Origin: CAG-791 sp963605745
Lineage (GTDB): Bacteria > Bacillota > Clostridia > Lachnospirales > Lachnospiraceae
Length of the DNA stretch: 62,478 nucleotides
Reading direction: 5' to 3'
Assembly (NCBI GenBank): GCA_963605745.1
Contig: CAVCWT010000015.1
Location: 1 to 62,478 of the forward strand
Of this stretch, positions 1 through 6,718 are shown in pieces; position 1 is the stretch's first letter, and every line of letters starts with the position of its first letter. The translations under genes and the position numbers were made by a program. The notes under the pieces were generated by a model. The model did no database searches, was not told where the DNA came from, and saw nothing but the letters and a program-made list of their open reading frames with translations.

Positions 1-55
1 TGGGTGTTGTCAGCCTCAGCATGATCTCGCCCATTGTGATGAATTTGTGTTCCAT
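1..55 (-). CDS. PfkB-family sugar kinase, N-terminus only (KdgK-like)
   Basis: Only the first 18 codons lie in the window; the gene runs off the left edge. The minus strand reads MEHKFITMGEIMLRLTTP. The block TMGEIMLRL followed by T/S-x-P is typical of the start of PfkB/ribokinase-family kinases, especially 2-keto-3-deoxygluconate kinases, which phosphorylate a sugar acid in the cytoplasm. A near-perfect Shine-Dalgarno (AAAAGGAGG, complement of 61-69) sits just before the ATG and supports the start. The family call rests on this short N-terminus, so the substrate is uncertain. Confidence 0.6.
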   Translation of the reverse strand, partial: MEHKFITMGEIMLRLTTP

Positions 56-107
56 GTTCCCCTCCTTTTCCCCATACACACATGCACAGTTACCATTATT
101 TGTATTT

Positions 108-251
108 GTTTAGCACCTGGCGATTTCAACATGAATTGGGCGCCTCGCGCACGGATTCATGATTGAAATTGACAGGTGGCCAAGGCCCGAAGGGCCTCTG
201 GCCAGCCACATCGAGGTTTTCCGAAGGAAAATCGAGATGCGGATGCTAAAC
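108..251 (+). repeat. cloverleaf-type dispersed repeat, full copy A
   Basis: A 144-bp intergenic element. The ends GTTTAGCACC and GGATGCTAAAC form a closing stem. Inside are three hairpins: 115-177 (CACCTG...CAGGTG with long inner pairing of CATGAAT and ATTCATG), 178-203 (GGCC-AAGGCCC / GGGCCT-TGGCC) and about 208-239 (CATCGAG-TTTTCC / GGAAAA-CGAGATG). The other full copy is at 5008-5150. Truncated copies are at 266, 17362, 19451, 38530, 45650, 58983 and 60213. It does not encode protein. Confidence 0.85.
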
Positions 252-265
252 AGTTACCATTATTT

Positions 266-312
266 GTTTAGCACCTGACGATTTCAACATGAATCGGGCG
301 CCCCGCGTACAA
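266..312 (+). repeat. cloverleaf repeat, truncated copy (first hairpin arm)
   Basis: Begins with the same GTTTAGCACCTGACGATTTC start as the full copies. It stops after the left arm of hairpin 1, exactly where the MITE-like element at 314 begins. This suggests the truncation is linked to that insertion. Confidence 0.75.
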
Positions 313-313
313 A

Positions 314-479
314 CTAGTACAGCGTTTGCAAAATAACTGGCCAGATAACGCAGAATGATTTTCGGAGAGTGCGCGTCAAAAAACGTAGGCGTAGCGGGCT
401 ACGCTGAGGATTTTTGACGTGTGCTATTCGGAAATCAGGCAAGTTAATATGGCTAGTTATTTAAAAATCGCTGTACTAG
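314..479. mobile_element. MITE-like long inverted-repeat element
   Basis: A 166-bp imperfect palindrome with terminal inverted repeats CTAGTACAGCG (314-324) and CGCTGTACTAG (469-479). The arms keep pairing inward (AATAACT with AGTTATT, TGATTT-CGGA with CGGAAATCA, GTCAAAAA with TTTTTGAC, CGTAGC with GCTACG). It encodes no transposase, so any movement would depend on one elsewhere. It lies directly downstream of nudC and may also terminate that transcript. Fragments of the same ends occur at 23568-23605. Confidence 0.7.
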
Positions 480-499
480 GCTATCCGTTTTTTGTGCAA

Positions 500-1459
500 T
501 TAGCTCTCCTTGAACCGCATGATCATCTCCGCCGTAAGGCTCAGATCCTGGTTCTCTTCTCCGATCTCTCCCCTTCGGACCCATTCTGCCCTTGCCAGCT
601 CGCCGTCGTCCATATGAATGGGCTCCGCCTCGTCCGCCGTGCAATAGTAGCCAAGGAGCAGATTGGAATCAAAGCCCCAGGGCTGGCTCTTGTAATAGCG
701 AACATCCCGGACATGGAGTCCGACCTCCTCGAGGACCTCCCTGCGGACAGTATCCTCTGCGGTTTCTCCGATCTCGCAAAAGCCCGCCACCAGGGCATTC
801 CCCTTGTAGCCCCGGCCGGCATAGCGCGTCATGATGATCTTGTCCTTTGTCTCATTCAGAATCCCGACAATGACGGCCGGTGCAATCTTAGGATAGATCA
901 CATTCCCGCAAAGGGGGCATCTCTTGGCCCGTTCGATATGGGAATATTCTGTTCTCTGTCCGCACCTTCCGCAGAACTGATTGTCCCGGTACCACACATA
1001 GAGGTGATAGGCCGTCTCCGCTGCGTAGCAGGAAACCTTAGGGTTTGCTCTTCGCAGTACCCTCGTTGTTTCCGGCAGGAAACCGCATTGCTGCTCCAGG
1101 GTTTTCAGTACATCCTGTGCATTCTGCATTCCGTCCTTCCCCGCAGATTCCGTTGACATTGCTGCCATAGAATCCGAAGGCTCCGTCAGCGGCGTGTCCT
1201 TCCCCTTTTGAGAAAGGCACCCCAGATACAGCCAGAACGGCTCCTGATCAATGGAGAACAGATACAGAAAGTCCTCCTTGACGGCTCCCGCTGCCAGGAA
1301 CTCCCCGGCAGAAGGGAGCGTGATCTCCCCATTCTCTCCCACGCGGCAATAAATGCTGCGGTCTCCAAAGGCGAATACCGTCTCTGCTGCATTGACCGCC
1401 AAAGGGGACCGATCCTCGAATTGGTTGTGCATGACCTTCGGTGCAATATCCTGAATCAT
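500..1459 (-). CDS. nudC: NADH pyrophosphatase NudC (Nudix hydrolase)
   Basis: Cytoplasmic Nudix enzyme of 319 residues expected to hydrolyse NAD(H) to NMN(H) and AMP, and possibly to remove NAD caps from RNA. Features seen, in order: a variable N-terminal domain; a four-cysteine zinc ribbon (CGRCG...CPLCG, about residues 172-192); the Nudix box GFCEIGETAEDTVRREVLEE; and the NudC signature SQPWGFD just after it, which separates NudC from other Nudix enzymes. Length fits the family. The Shine-Dalgarno AAAGGAGAT lies next to the stop codon of the upstream AAA+ gene, so the two are probably co-transcribed and translationally linked. Confidence 0.92.
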   Translation of the reverse strand: MIQDIAPKVMHNQFEDRSPLAVNAAETVFAFGDRSIYCRVGENGEITLPSAGEFLAAGAVKEDFLYLFSIDQEPFWLYLGCLSQKGKDTPLTEPSDSMAAMSTESAGKDGMQNAQDVLKTLEQQCGFLPETTRVLRRANPKVSCYAAETAYHLYVWYRDNQFCGRCGQRTEYSHIERAKRCPLCGNVIYPKIAPAVIVGILNETKDKIIMTRYAGRGYKGNALVAGFCEIGETAEDTVRREVLEEVGLHVRDVRYYKSQPWGFDSNLLLGYYCTADEAEPIHMDDGELARAEWVRRGEIGEENQDLSLTAEMIMRFKES

Positions 1460-1477
1460 ATGCTGCTGTGATCTCCT

Positions 1478-3004
1478 TTAACTGAACAACCGATTCACTC
1501 CATCTGCATCATAGGTGACACCATCGAGGCCCTCGGTCTCGATAAGGTAGAGAGCGTGCGCCGCCAGATGCTCGGCTGCCTGCTCGAGGTCACGGACACC
1601 CGGCATATTCGCATAAAGGTCCACAACGGCATAGGCGCCTTCCTCGGTCACAACGCACTCCTTCCTTGTCATTCCCATGCGCTTTAAGACCTTTGGCAGA
1701 GAATAATTGGAGAAGATCGTTTTTTTCTCATCTCTTGTATAGTCCGGAATGTCGATCACGGCAAAGCGTGTCATCAAGGGCTCGCTGATACGGCTCTTGT
1801 CATTCGCTGTTGCAATCGGATACACGCCTCCTGTCGGGATCGTGCATTCCATGTAGTTGTCCGTATAGCCAAGGTTATCGAGGAGCGTCAGGAGGGCATC
1901 GGCAGGATTGCCGCTCGTTGTTTTGGAATCGGCCTTGTCCAGCTCGTTGATGATAAAGACAAGGTTCGACTCGCCCGCCACATAGAAGGCCTCCATGATG
2001 CTGCCGGGCTTGGCATTCGCGTAGACGCGGGAGGTACCGGTCAGCTGCTCGGAATCGTGGATGGCACTCATGTCCAGCGTTGTCCACGGGAGCTTCAGAA
2101 TCCGGGCGACGGCGTAGGCCACCTGAGATTTGCCGGTTCCTGCAGGGCCAACAAGGAGCAGACCATAGGCCGGCAGCGTATGCGTCCGGTTGATCTGAAT
2201 AATGGTCTCGATAATGCGTTGTTTGACCGATTCCATGCCGTAGAGCTCTTCATCAAGGATACGACGTGCCTCCACAGGATCGATGGATCCGAAGGTCGTG
2301 TCCTTCCACTGAATGTTCAGCATGATGGAAAGGGCGCGCTGTGCATGACGTCTCTCATCCGGTCCGATCTCAGAGGAACGTGCCACCACAAGGTTGCGCC
2401 GTGCCCACTTGAGGATGTGCGGCGGCAGCGACCTGCCGGCCACATTCAGGAAATCCGTGATGCTCTGAAGGCTCGTGAGCTTCATGTCATCGCCTTCAAT
2501 CTCTTCGTTGTCCTCGTCCGGAGCCTCGGCCGGTGCCTTGGTGGCAAGGAGCCTTGCAATGGCATACTGAAGGAAACCGTCCTCTGCGGACAGCTTGGTC
2601 TCTCCGCCGGAGTCCACCTCGCGGATCTTGTAGACGCAGTAGCCGCGCTCTGTCACCTTGCCGGAGAGACGCACATTGATGCGGTTGTCCCCGATCCAGC
2701 GAACGAGATCCTCGAACCGTTCATCAACCTCTGCAATATCCGTCTCCGCCGGAGTTCCGTTCACCATGAAATGAAACGACGTCCGCTTTTCCGGAATCTC
2801 AAAGCTGCCGCTCGTATGGTGGCGCAGCTCGTTATTTTCATTCTTTAGAATCAGCATCGGATGCTCGGCATCTGCGACCTCGGAATCGGAACGGAAGGTC
2901 ACGTAGGTCCGGATCTCTTCCTGGGTCACTGCGGTCTTGCCGGCCTTGCCGTTTCCCTTTTCTTCCTCCGCTGCTGCACTGAAATCGAATACCTTATTCG
3001 CCAT
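1478..3004 (-). CDS. Lon-like AAA+ ATPase without protease domain
   Basis: 508-residue AAA+ protein. The segment EELYGMESVKQRIIE, Walker A GPAGTGKS, Walker B VFIINELDKAD, ADALLTLLDN and IATANDKSR follow the order and spacing of the Lon protease ATPase module. The protein ends after the small helical lid and has no Ser-Lys protease domain. The first ~150 residues are unlike the Lon substrate domain and partly acidic. It could be a chaperone-like remodeller or moonlighting ATPase; the substrate is unknown. Start chosen at the ATG at 3004, eight bases after GAGGAA; an upstream GTG at 3025 has no better site. nudC follows 18 bp downstream. Confidence 0.7.
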   Translation of the reverse strand: MANKVFDFSAAAEEEKGNGKAGKTAVTQEEIRTYVTFRSDSEVADAEHPMLILKNENNELRHHTSGSFEIPEKRTSFHFMVNGTPAETDIAEVDERFEDLVRWIGDNRINVRLSGKVTERGYCVYKIREVDSGGETKLSAEDGFLQYAIARLLATKAPAEAPDEDNEEIEGDDMKLTSLQSITDFLNVAGRSLPPHILKWARRNLVVARSSEIGPDERRHAQRALSIMLNIQWKDTTFGSIDPVEARRILDEELYGMESVKQRIIETIIQINRTHTLPAYGLLLVGPAGTGKSQVAYAVARILKLPWTTLDMSAIHDSEQLTGTSRVYANAKPGSIMEAFYVAGESNLVFIINELDKADSKTTSGNPADALLTLLDNLGYTDNYMECTIPTGGVYPIATANDKSRISEPLMTRFAVIDIPDYTRDEKKTIFSNYSLPKVLKRMGMTRKECVVTEEGAYAVVDLYANMPGVRDLEQAAEHLAAHALYLIETEGLDGVTYDADGVNRLFS

Positions 3005-3061
3005 GTTCTGTTCCTCACTGTTCACAAAGATTTCTGAATCATCGATGGTTCAAGTCCAGGC

Positions 3062-3089
3062 TTGAACCATCGATTTATTCTAGTATAAT
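3062..3089 (+). promoter_or_regulatory. sigma-A type promoter for putative antitoxin RNA
   Basis: TTGAAC (3062-3067), 16-bp spacer, TATAAT (3084-3089). It points away from the AAA+ gene, towards the terminator at 3165-3204. No coding sequence lies between them, so it would make a ~110-nt RNA. Confidence 0.6.
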
Positions 3090-3095
3090 AAGCGT

Positions 3096-3208
3096 CAGGA
3101 ACCGGAAGACATTGATCCGTCTTGCGGTGACCATCCAGAGACTAGTTTGATGTTGCTTTACAACAAAAAGACTGCGATTCCAGTGGTGTGGAGGCAGTCT
3201 TTTTTGTT
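3096..3208 (+). ncRNA. candidate antisense antitoxin RNA of a type I toxin-antitoxin pair
   Basis: Inferred from the promoter at 3062-3089 and the terminator at 3165-3204. The RNA would converge on the small toxin gene and overlap the 3' untranslated part of its mRNA through the shared bidirectional terminator. This is the geometry of the par/fst and txpA-type loci. No open reading frame with a ribosome binding site is visible within it. Confidence 0.45.
3165..3204. terminator. bidirectional intrinsic terminator
   Basis: AAAAAGACTGC (3165-3175) pairs with GCAGTCTTTTT (3194-3204). The stem is 11 bp with U-tracts on both strands, so it can end both the plus-strand RNA and the minus-strand toxin mRNA. 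Confidence 0.8.
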
Positions 3209-3213
3209 AGCTA

Positions 3214-3291
3214 TTATTTATGATGTTGATCAAGGTACATCAACACCGTGAACACATCAAGAAGCAATGTCAGCACTTCCATAGTATCCAT
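3214..3291 (-). CDS. putative holin-like toxin peptide (type I TA toxin)
   Basis: 25-residue peptide MDTMEVLTLLLDVFTVLMYL followed by DQHHK. The pattern MxTxEVLTLLLxxFTxLMYL with a short basic/polar tail matches the small putative holin-like toxins of Firmicutes, which are type I toxin-antitoxin toxins that insert in the membrane. A perfect ribosome binding site (AAAGGAGG, complement of 3297-3304) lies five bases before the ATG. A longer reading frame in the same phase starting at 3429 has no such site and is not preferred. The convergent promoter and shared terminator strengthen the call. Toxicity itself is inferred from the family. Confidence 0.68.
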   Translation of the reverse strand: MDTMEVLTLLLDVFTVLMYLDQHHK

Positions 3292-3357
3292 GTCTGCCTC
3301 CTTTCCGTCTCCGAAAAGGAAGCCGCCAGACTGCCCTCCAGTCCCGGCCCAACCTGA

Positions 3358-3387
3358 ATTGTACCATGTCAGACACACCATCCGCAA
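3358..3387 (-). promoter_or_regulatory. probable promoter of the holin-like toxin gene
   Basis: On the minus strand TTGCGG (3382-3387), 18-bp spacer, TACAAT (3358-3363). Transcription would begin near 3351, giving a ~190-nt mRNA that ends at the hairpin at 3165-3204. Confidence 0.5.
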
Positions 3388-3440
3388 AAAAACAGTAAAA
3401 TCGTATTCTGCATTTTTTGGGGTGCTCACTCTTCTGTACT

Positions 3441-3490
3441 TGATTCGTTTTGATTCGTTTTGATTCGTTTTGATTCGTTTTGTTCCGTTT
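3441..3490 (+). repeat. 10-bp tandem repeat, five units
   Basis: TGATTCGTTT occurs four times without change at 3441-3480, followed by a degenerate fifth unit TGTTCCGTTT. It lies between the toxin promoter and the MATE gene. Confidence 0.95.
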
Positions 3491-3537
3491 ATATCCGTCC
3501 ATCCAAAGTGGGAATTCCAGGGCGCACAGCACCTTCT

Positions 3538-4923
3538 TCAGACCGGCCCTGACGCCTTTCCGTCTCCGCCCTTTTCCAGAATCCTGTTAAACCTGGTCAA
3601 AAAGGTAATGGTCGTGACCGCGGCTGCGATAATGTCGCTGACAGGCTCTGCCAGAAAGACTGCAAAGACCTGGTTGGAGGTCAGAATGTGCGGCAGGATC
3701 AGGATGAGCGGGATCAGCAGCACAATTTTGCGAAGGCAGGCTAATAGGAGGCTCACCTTGGCCTGTCCCAGCGCCATAAAGCTCTGCTGGCAGGTGATCT
3801 GCGCGCCGCAGGCAAAGATACCGGCCATGTAGATCCGAAGCGCCCAGGATGTGTAGGTTGTCAGCTCCGCGCTGGTCGTAAAGATCCCGGCAAAAACCGA
3901 AGGAAAGATAAGGACCGCCAGCCAGAACAGCGTGGTATAGGTCATACAGACCTTAAAGACGGTAAAAAATGCCTCCTTCACACGGCCTGCAAGCCCTGCG
4001 CCGTAGTTATAGCTGATGATGGGCTGTCCGCCCTGGCAGACACCCTGCAGCGGCAGGGTAACCAGCTGATTGACGCTGGTAACAATGGTCATGGCACCAA
4101 CGGCAAGGTCTCCGCCGTAGCGGGACAGACTCGAGGTAAAGGTGATGGACAAAAGGGACTCTGTGGAGAGCATCACAAAGGTAGAGATGCCAAGAGCCAG
4201 GCAGGGAAGGATAATGTCCTTTTCAAGGCGCATACATTTTCCCTGCAGGCGCAGGATGGTCTGTTTCCCGGTAAGAAAGCGCAGGATCCAGATCGCTCCG
4301 ATCGCCTGGCTAAGGACCGTGGCGAGCGCTGCGCCGCGAACGCCTAACCCCAGAGCAAAGATAAAGACAGGATCCAGCACGATGTTGATCACGGCGCCGA
4401 TGAGCGTGGTGAGCATGCTGATTTTTGCAAAGCCTTGCGTCGTGATGAAGGGATTCATTCCCATTACAAGGAGAACAAAAATAGTTCCCAGAATATAGAT
4501 TCTCGAATAGCTGACCGCATACGGCAGGGTAACGTCACTGGCACCGAACAGCCGCAGGAGCATCGGTGCAAAGGCATAGAAAACGACCGTCAGCACTGCG
4601 GAAAAGACAAGGAGAACGGTGCAGCAGTTGCCCATGATCTTTTCTGCCGTCTCATTTTCTCTGCGCCCCATGCGGATGGCAGCAAGAGGCGCACCGCCGG
4701 CTCCTGCCAGCATGGCAAAGGCATTGATCAGCATCAGAATCGGCGTAAAGAGTCCGACACCGGTCAGGGCCGTCGCACCCACCTCCGCCATATGACCGAT
4801 GTAAATGCGGTCCACAATGTTGTAGAGCAGATTGACAATCTGCGCAATGACAGCCGGAACAGCCAGCTGTGCAAGGAGTTTGGGAATGCGCTCTTCTCCC
4901 ATGTTCTGTGATTTCTGATTCAT
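3538..4923 (-). CDS. MATE family efflux transporter
   Basis: 461-residue polytopic membrane protein with about 12 hydrophobic segments. Early residues IPKLLAQLAVPAVIAQIVNL then LYNIVDRIYIGHM match the first helices of MATE drug/sodium antiporters, and the two halves show the usual internal similarity (for example GVGLFTPILM and later YNYGAG). It probably exports cationic or organic compounds using a Na+ or H+ gradient. The start at 4923 (MNQKSQNMGEE) is preferred over an upstream in-frame codon at 5016. It has a plausible AGAAGGGAA site before it, and the upstream 31 codons look unlike transporter sequence. Stands alone between repeats. Confidence 0.88.
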   Translation of the reverse strand: MNQKSQNMGEERIPKLLAQLAVPAVIAQIVNLLYNIVDRIYIGHMAEVGATALTGVGLFTPILMLINAFAMLAGAGGAPLAAIRMGRRENETAEKIMGNCCTVLLVFSAVLTVVFYAFAPMLLRLFGASDVTLPYAVSYSRIYILGTIFVLLVMGMNPFITTQGFAKISMLTTLIGAVINIVLDPVFIFALGLGVRGAALATVLSQAIGAIWILRFLTGKQTILRLQGKCMRLEKDIILPCLALGISTFVMLSTESLLSITFTSSLSRYGGDLAVGAMTIVTSVNQLVTLPLQGVCQGGQPIISYNYGAGLAGRVKEAFFTVFKVCMTYTTLFWLAVLIFPSVFAGIFTTSAELTTYTSWALRIYMAGIFACGAQITCQQSFMALGQAKVSLLLACLRKIVLLIPLILILPHILTSNQVFAVFLAEPVSDIIAAAVTTITFLTRFNRILEKGGDGKASGPV

Positions 4924-5007
4924 AAATAGTTCCCTTCTCGATGTTGTAATTTCCGAAAACGCCAATTCTAGGATACTACATTCTCTTGAAAATGCCGATT
5001 TGTATCT

Positions 5008-5150
5008 GTTTAGCACCTGACGATTTCAACATGAATCGGCCGCTTGTGGACGGATTCATGATTGAAATTGACAGGTGGGCAAGGAGCGGAGCTCCTCTGC
5101 CCAGCCACATCGAGGTTTTCCGTAGGAAAATCGAGATGCGGGTGCTAAAC
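5008..5150 (+). repeat. cloverleaf-type dispersed repeat, full copy B
   Basis: 143-bp full copy with perfect 10-bp terminal inverted repeats GTTTAGCACC (5008-5017) and GGTGCTAAAC (5141-5150). Hairpin 2 (5077-5102) reads GGGC-AAGGAGC / GCTCCT-TGCCC where copy A has GGCC-AAGGCCC / GGGCCT-TGGCC. Paired positions change together, so base pairing is conserved. Confidence 0.88.
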
Positions 5151-5187
5151 CGTTACATTTGACAAAGAAAGGTACATACAATCAAAA

Positions 5188-5217
5188 ACACCCCGGGAGT
5201 GTTACCTCCCGGGGTGT
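5188..5217 (-). terminator. intrinsic terminator after the GG-leader peptide gene
   Basis: ACACCCCGGGAG (5188-5199) pairs with CTCCCGGGGTGT (5206-5217), a 12-bp GC-rich stem with a 6-nt loop. On the minus strand a T-tract (TTTTTG) follows. It ends the transcript carrying the peptide gene and possibly the cluster upstream. Confidence 0.9.
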
Positions 5218-5244
5218 CCTGCGCTTAATCAGCAGCTCGATGAA

Positions 5245-5409
5245 TTAGTTATCCTTCTTGCGCTTCTTAAACAGACTGCAGAACCAATCAAAGACGATTT
5301 CGGCGTTTTCCAATTGTGAAAGGAAATCTGGGATATCTGTATAATTAAATCCGCCTGCTACATTCTCCATTTCCATCTCGTTCAGTGCTGCCATTTTTTT
5401 GTTGTCCAT
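5245..5409 (-). CDS. double-glycine-leader peptide (putative bacteriocin-like or signalling precursor)
   Basis: 54-residue peptide. Residues 1-20 (MDNKKMAALNEMEMENVAGG) form a leader of the LxxxEMEMVxGG type recognised by peptidase-containing ABC transporters. The 34-residue core has one Cys and two Trp/Phe-rich turns (DWFCSLF) and a very basic tail (KKRKKDN), suggesting an exported membrane-active or signalling peptide. The start is fixed by AAGGAGG about eight bases before the ATG; upstream in-frame codons to 5478 lack support. It lies 120 bp after the STAS-APH gene with its own terminator. Neither ABC half in the cluster carries an N-terminal C39 peptidase, so processing would need another enzyme. 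Confidence 0.6.
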   Translation of the reverse strand: MDNKKMAALNEMEMENVAGGFNYTDIPDFLSQLENAEIVFDWFCSLFKKRKKDN

Positions 5410-5465
5410 TTTGTTTCCTCCTTTTTGTTTGTGTGTGCCGCTCTGTGTCGGCGTTTGTTGTTGGC

Positions 5466-5479
5466 TATGTATATACATA
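5466..5479. promoter_or_regulatory. 14-bp perfect palindrome upstream of the peptide gene
   Basis: TATGTATATACATA lies 57 bp upstream of the peptide start and overlaps a weak -10-like TATACA on the minus strand. It could be an operator, but no regulator is known and the sequence is low in complexity. Confidence 0.3.
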
Positions 5480-5529
5480 CGCAGCAGAACACAAAAACGT
5501 TACAGGAAAAATGGAAAAATGGAAAAATG

Positions 5530-6717
5530 CTAAAGATCAGCAAAAAGCGGCTTCAACACCCCCTCCGTCAAACACTCCCGCAGCATCCCGTCATTTTTCT
5601 GAGCGACATACGAACGTGCCAGTTCCGGCATCGTATGGATAAAGGATGTCTGCCGCACCACTCCCAGCACGGTGAGTGCTCTTTCAAGAGCGGCGATTCT
5701 GTCTTCATCTTCGGTCCCATAGTAAGTTCTGATAAAGGTGTTCCAAACCAGTTTTCCCAACCCTGTCGATTTATTCCGCGGTCCGCCCTCGAGCGAATTG
5801 TATTTCATGATCAGAATATAAATCCACGCAAGATCCAGTGCCGGGGTCCCTACTGCAGCTGTTCCCAGATCAATTAAAATGAACTGTCCTTCCTTGTACA
5901 TCACATTTCCCGGATGAAAGTCACCATGCACGAAGGTATCGGTCTCCGGAATCTGTTCCAATTCTTTCATCAGCGTTTGCTTATGTTCTTCAGAAATATA
6001 CCCCGTTGATGCCACTTCCTGTATCATTTGCTGCTTCATACTCTCGAACCCGGAGTGGATTGTAACCTGATGCATTTTTTTGACAAATTCAGCGTATCCT
6101 CCGGCCAGTTCCCTTACCTTTTGTTCATCTGCGGCAGATCGGGTAAACACGTTGCTCAGTGAATCCGCCTTGATCATTTCATACACGACGCCAAAGCGTT
6201 CCCCAACTTTCACAATATCATATGCAATTGCCGTTTCGATGCCCAACACGAACAGCTCACGAGAGGTGTCACGTTCCTTCTCGGCCATCTCGAAGGTCCA
6301 ATCCTTCGTAAAAACCTTAATCAATTCATCCTTTCCCAAGCGATACACCTGCCCGGAAAATCCTCTTCCAATTTCTTCCAGCCCTTCAATCTGAATCTGA
6401 CGAAGCCGTTTCCGTATTTTCATGATCCTGCAAAAGCCGGTAGTCTCCAGAATATCAAAGACCGCAGCAGACACATTGATCATCTCCCGTACAGTATGAT
6501 TCTTGACCAAAAACAGCACCACCCTGAGTCCTGCACTGGACACGTAGTTCAATGCTTCTGCATCCAGAATGATTTCGTTCCTCGGGGCCTGTTCAATTTT
6601 CTCAAGAATTCCCTTCTGTACCGTCTCTGCATTGTCGCTATCCAACCGCTCCGGCAGTTGAATCACTGTTGTCAGCCTGTGATCGTTGTCCATAACACCT
6701 CGTTCTCTACTCTCCAT
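5530..6717 (-). CDS. STAS domain fused to aminoglycoside-phosphotransferase-type kinase
   Basis: About 395 residues. Residues ~10-105 form a STAS (anti-sigma antagonist) domain with the phospho-acceptor motif NYVSSAGLRVVL. Residues ~110-395 form an APH/choline-kinase-like fold: GRGFSGQVYRL as P-loop analogue, catalytic HGDFHPGNVMY (Brenner motif HxDxxxxN) and IDLGTAAVG as the metal-binding Asp. This layout recalls the TIGR02172-type family, which I recall only by name. The kinase substrate is unknown. The start at 6717 leaves one base after the SpoIIE stop (TAG-A-ATG) and has GGAG upstream; ATG at 6693 is also possible. The STAS part probably makes activity respond to the SpoIIE/RsbW-like protein encoded immediately upstream. 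Confidence 0.78.
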   Translation of the reverse strand: MESRERGVMDNDHRLTTVIQLPERLDSDNAETVQKGILEKIEQAPRNEIILDAEALNYVSSAGLRVVLFLVKNHTVREMINVSAAVFDILETTGFCRIMKIRKRLRQIQIEGLEEIGRGFSGQVYRLGKDELIKVFTKDWTFEMAEKERDTSRELFVLGIETAIAYDIVKVGERFGVVYEMIKADSLSNVFTRSAADEQKVRELAGGYAEFVKKMHQVTIHSGFESMKQQMIQEVASTGYISEEHKQTLMKELEQIPETDTFVHGDFHPGNVMYKEGQFILIDLGTAAVGTPALDLAWIYILIMKYNSLEGGPRNKSTGLGKLVWNTFIRTYYGTEDEDRIAALERALTVLGVVRQTSFIHTMPELARSYVAQKNDGMLRECLTEGVLKPLFADL

Positions 6718-6718
6718 T

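Noticed and set aside
419..1156. 245-codon plus-strand frame opposite nudC
   Set aside because: NudC on the minus strand has the zinc ribbon, Nudix box and SQPW motif; the plus-strand frame starts within a repeat.
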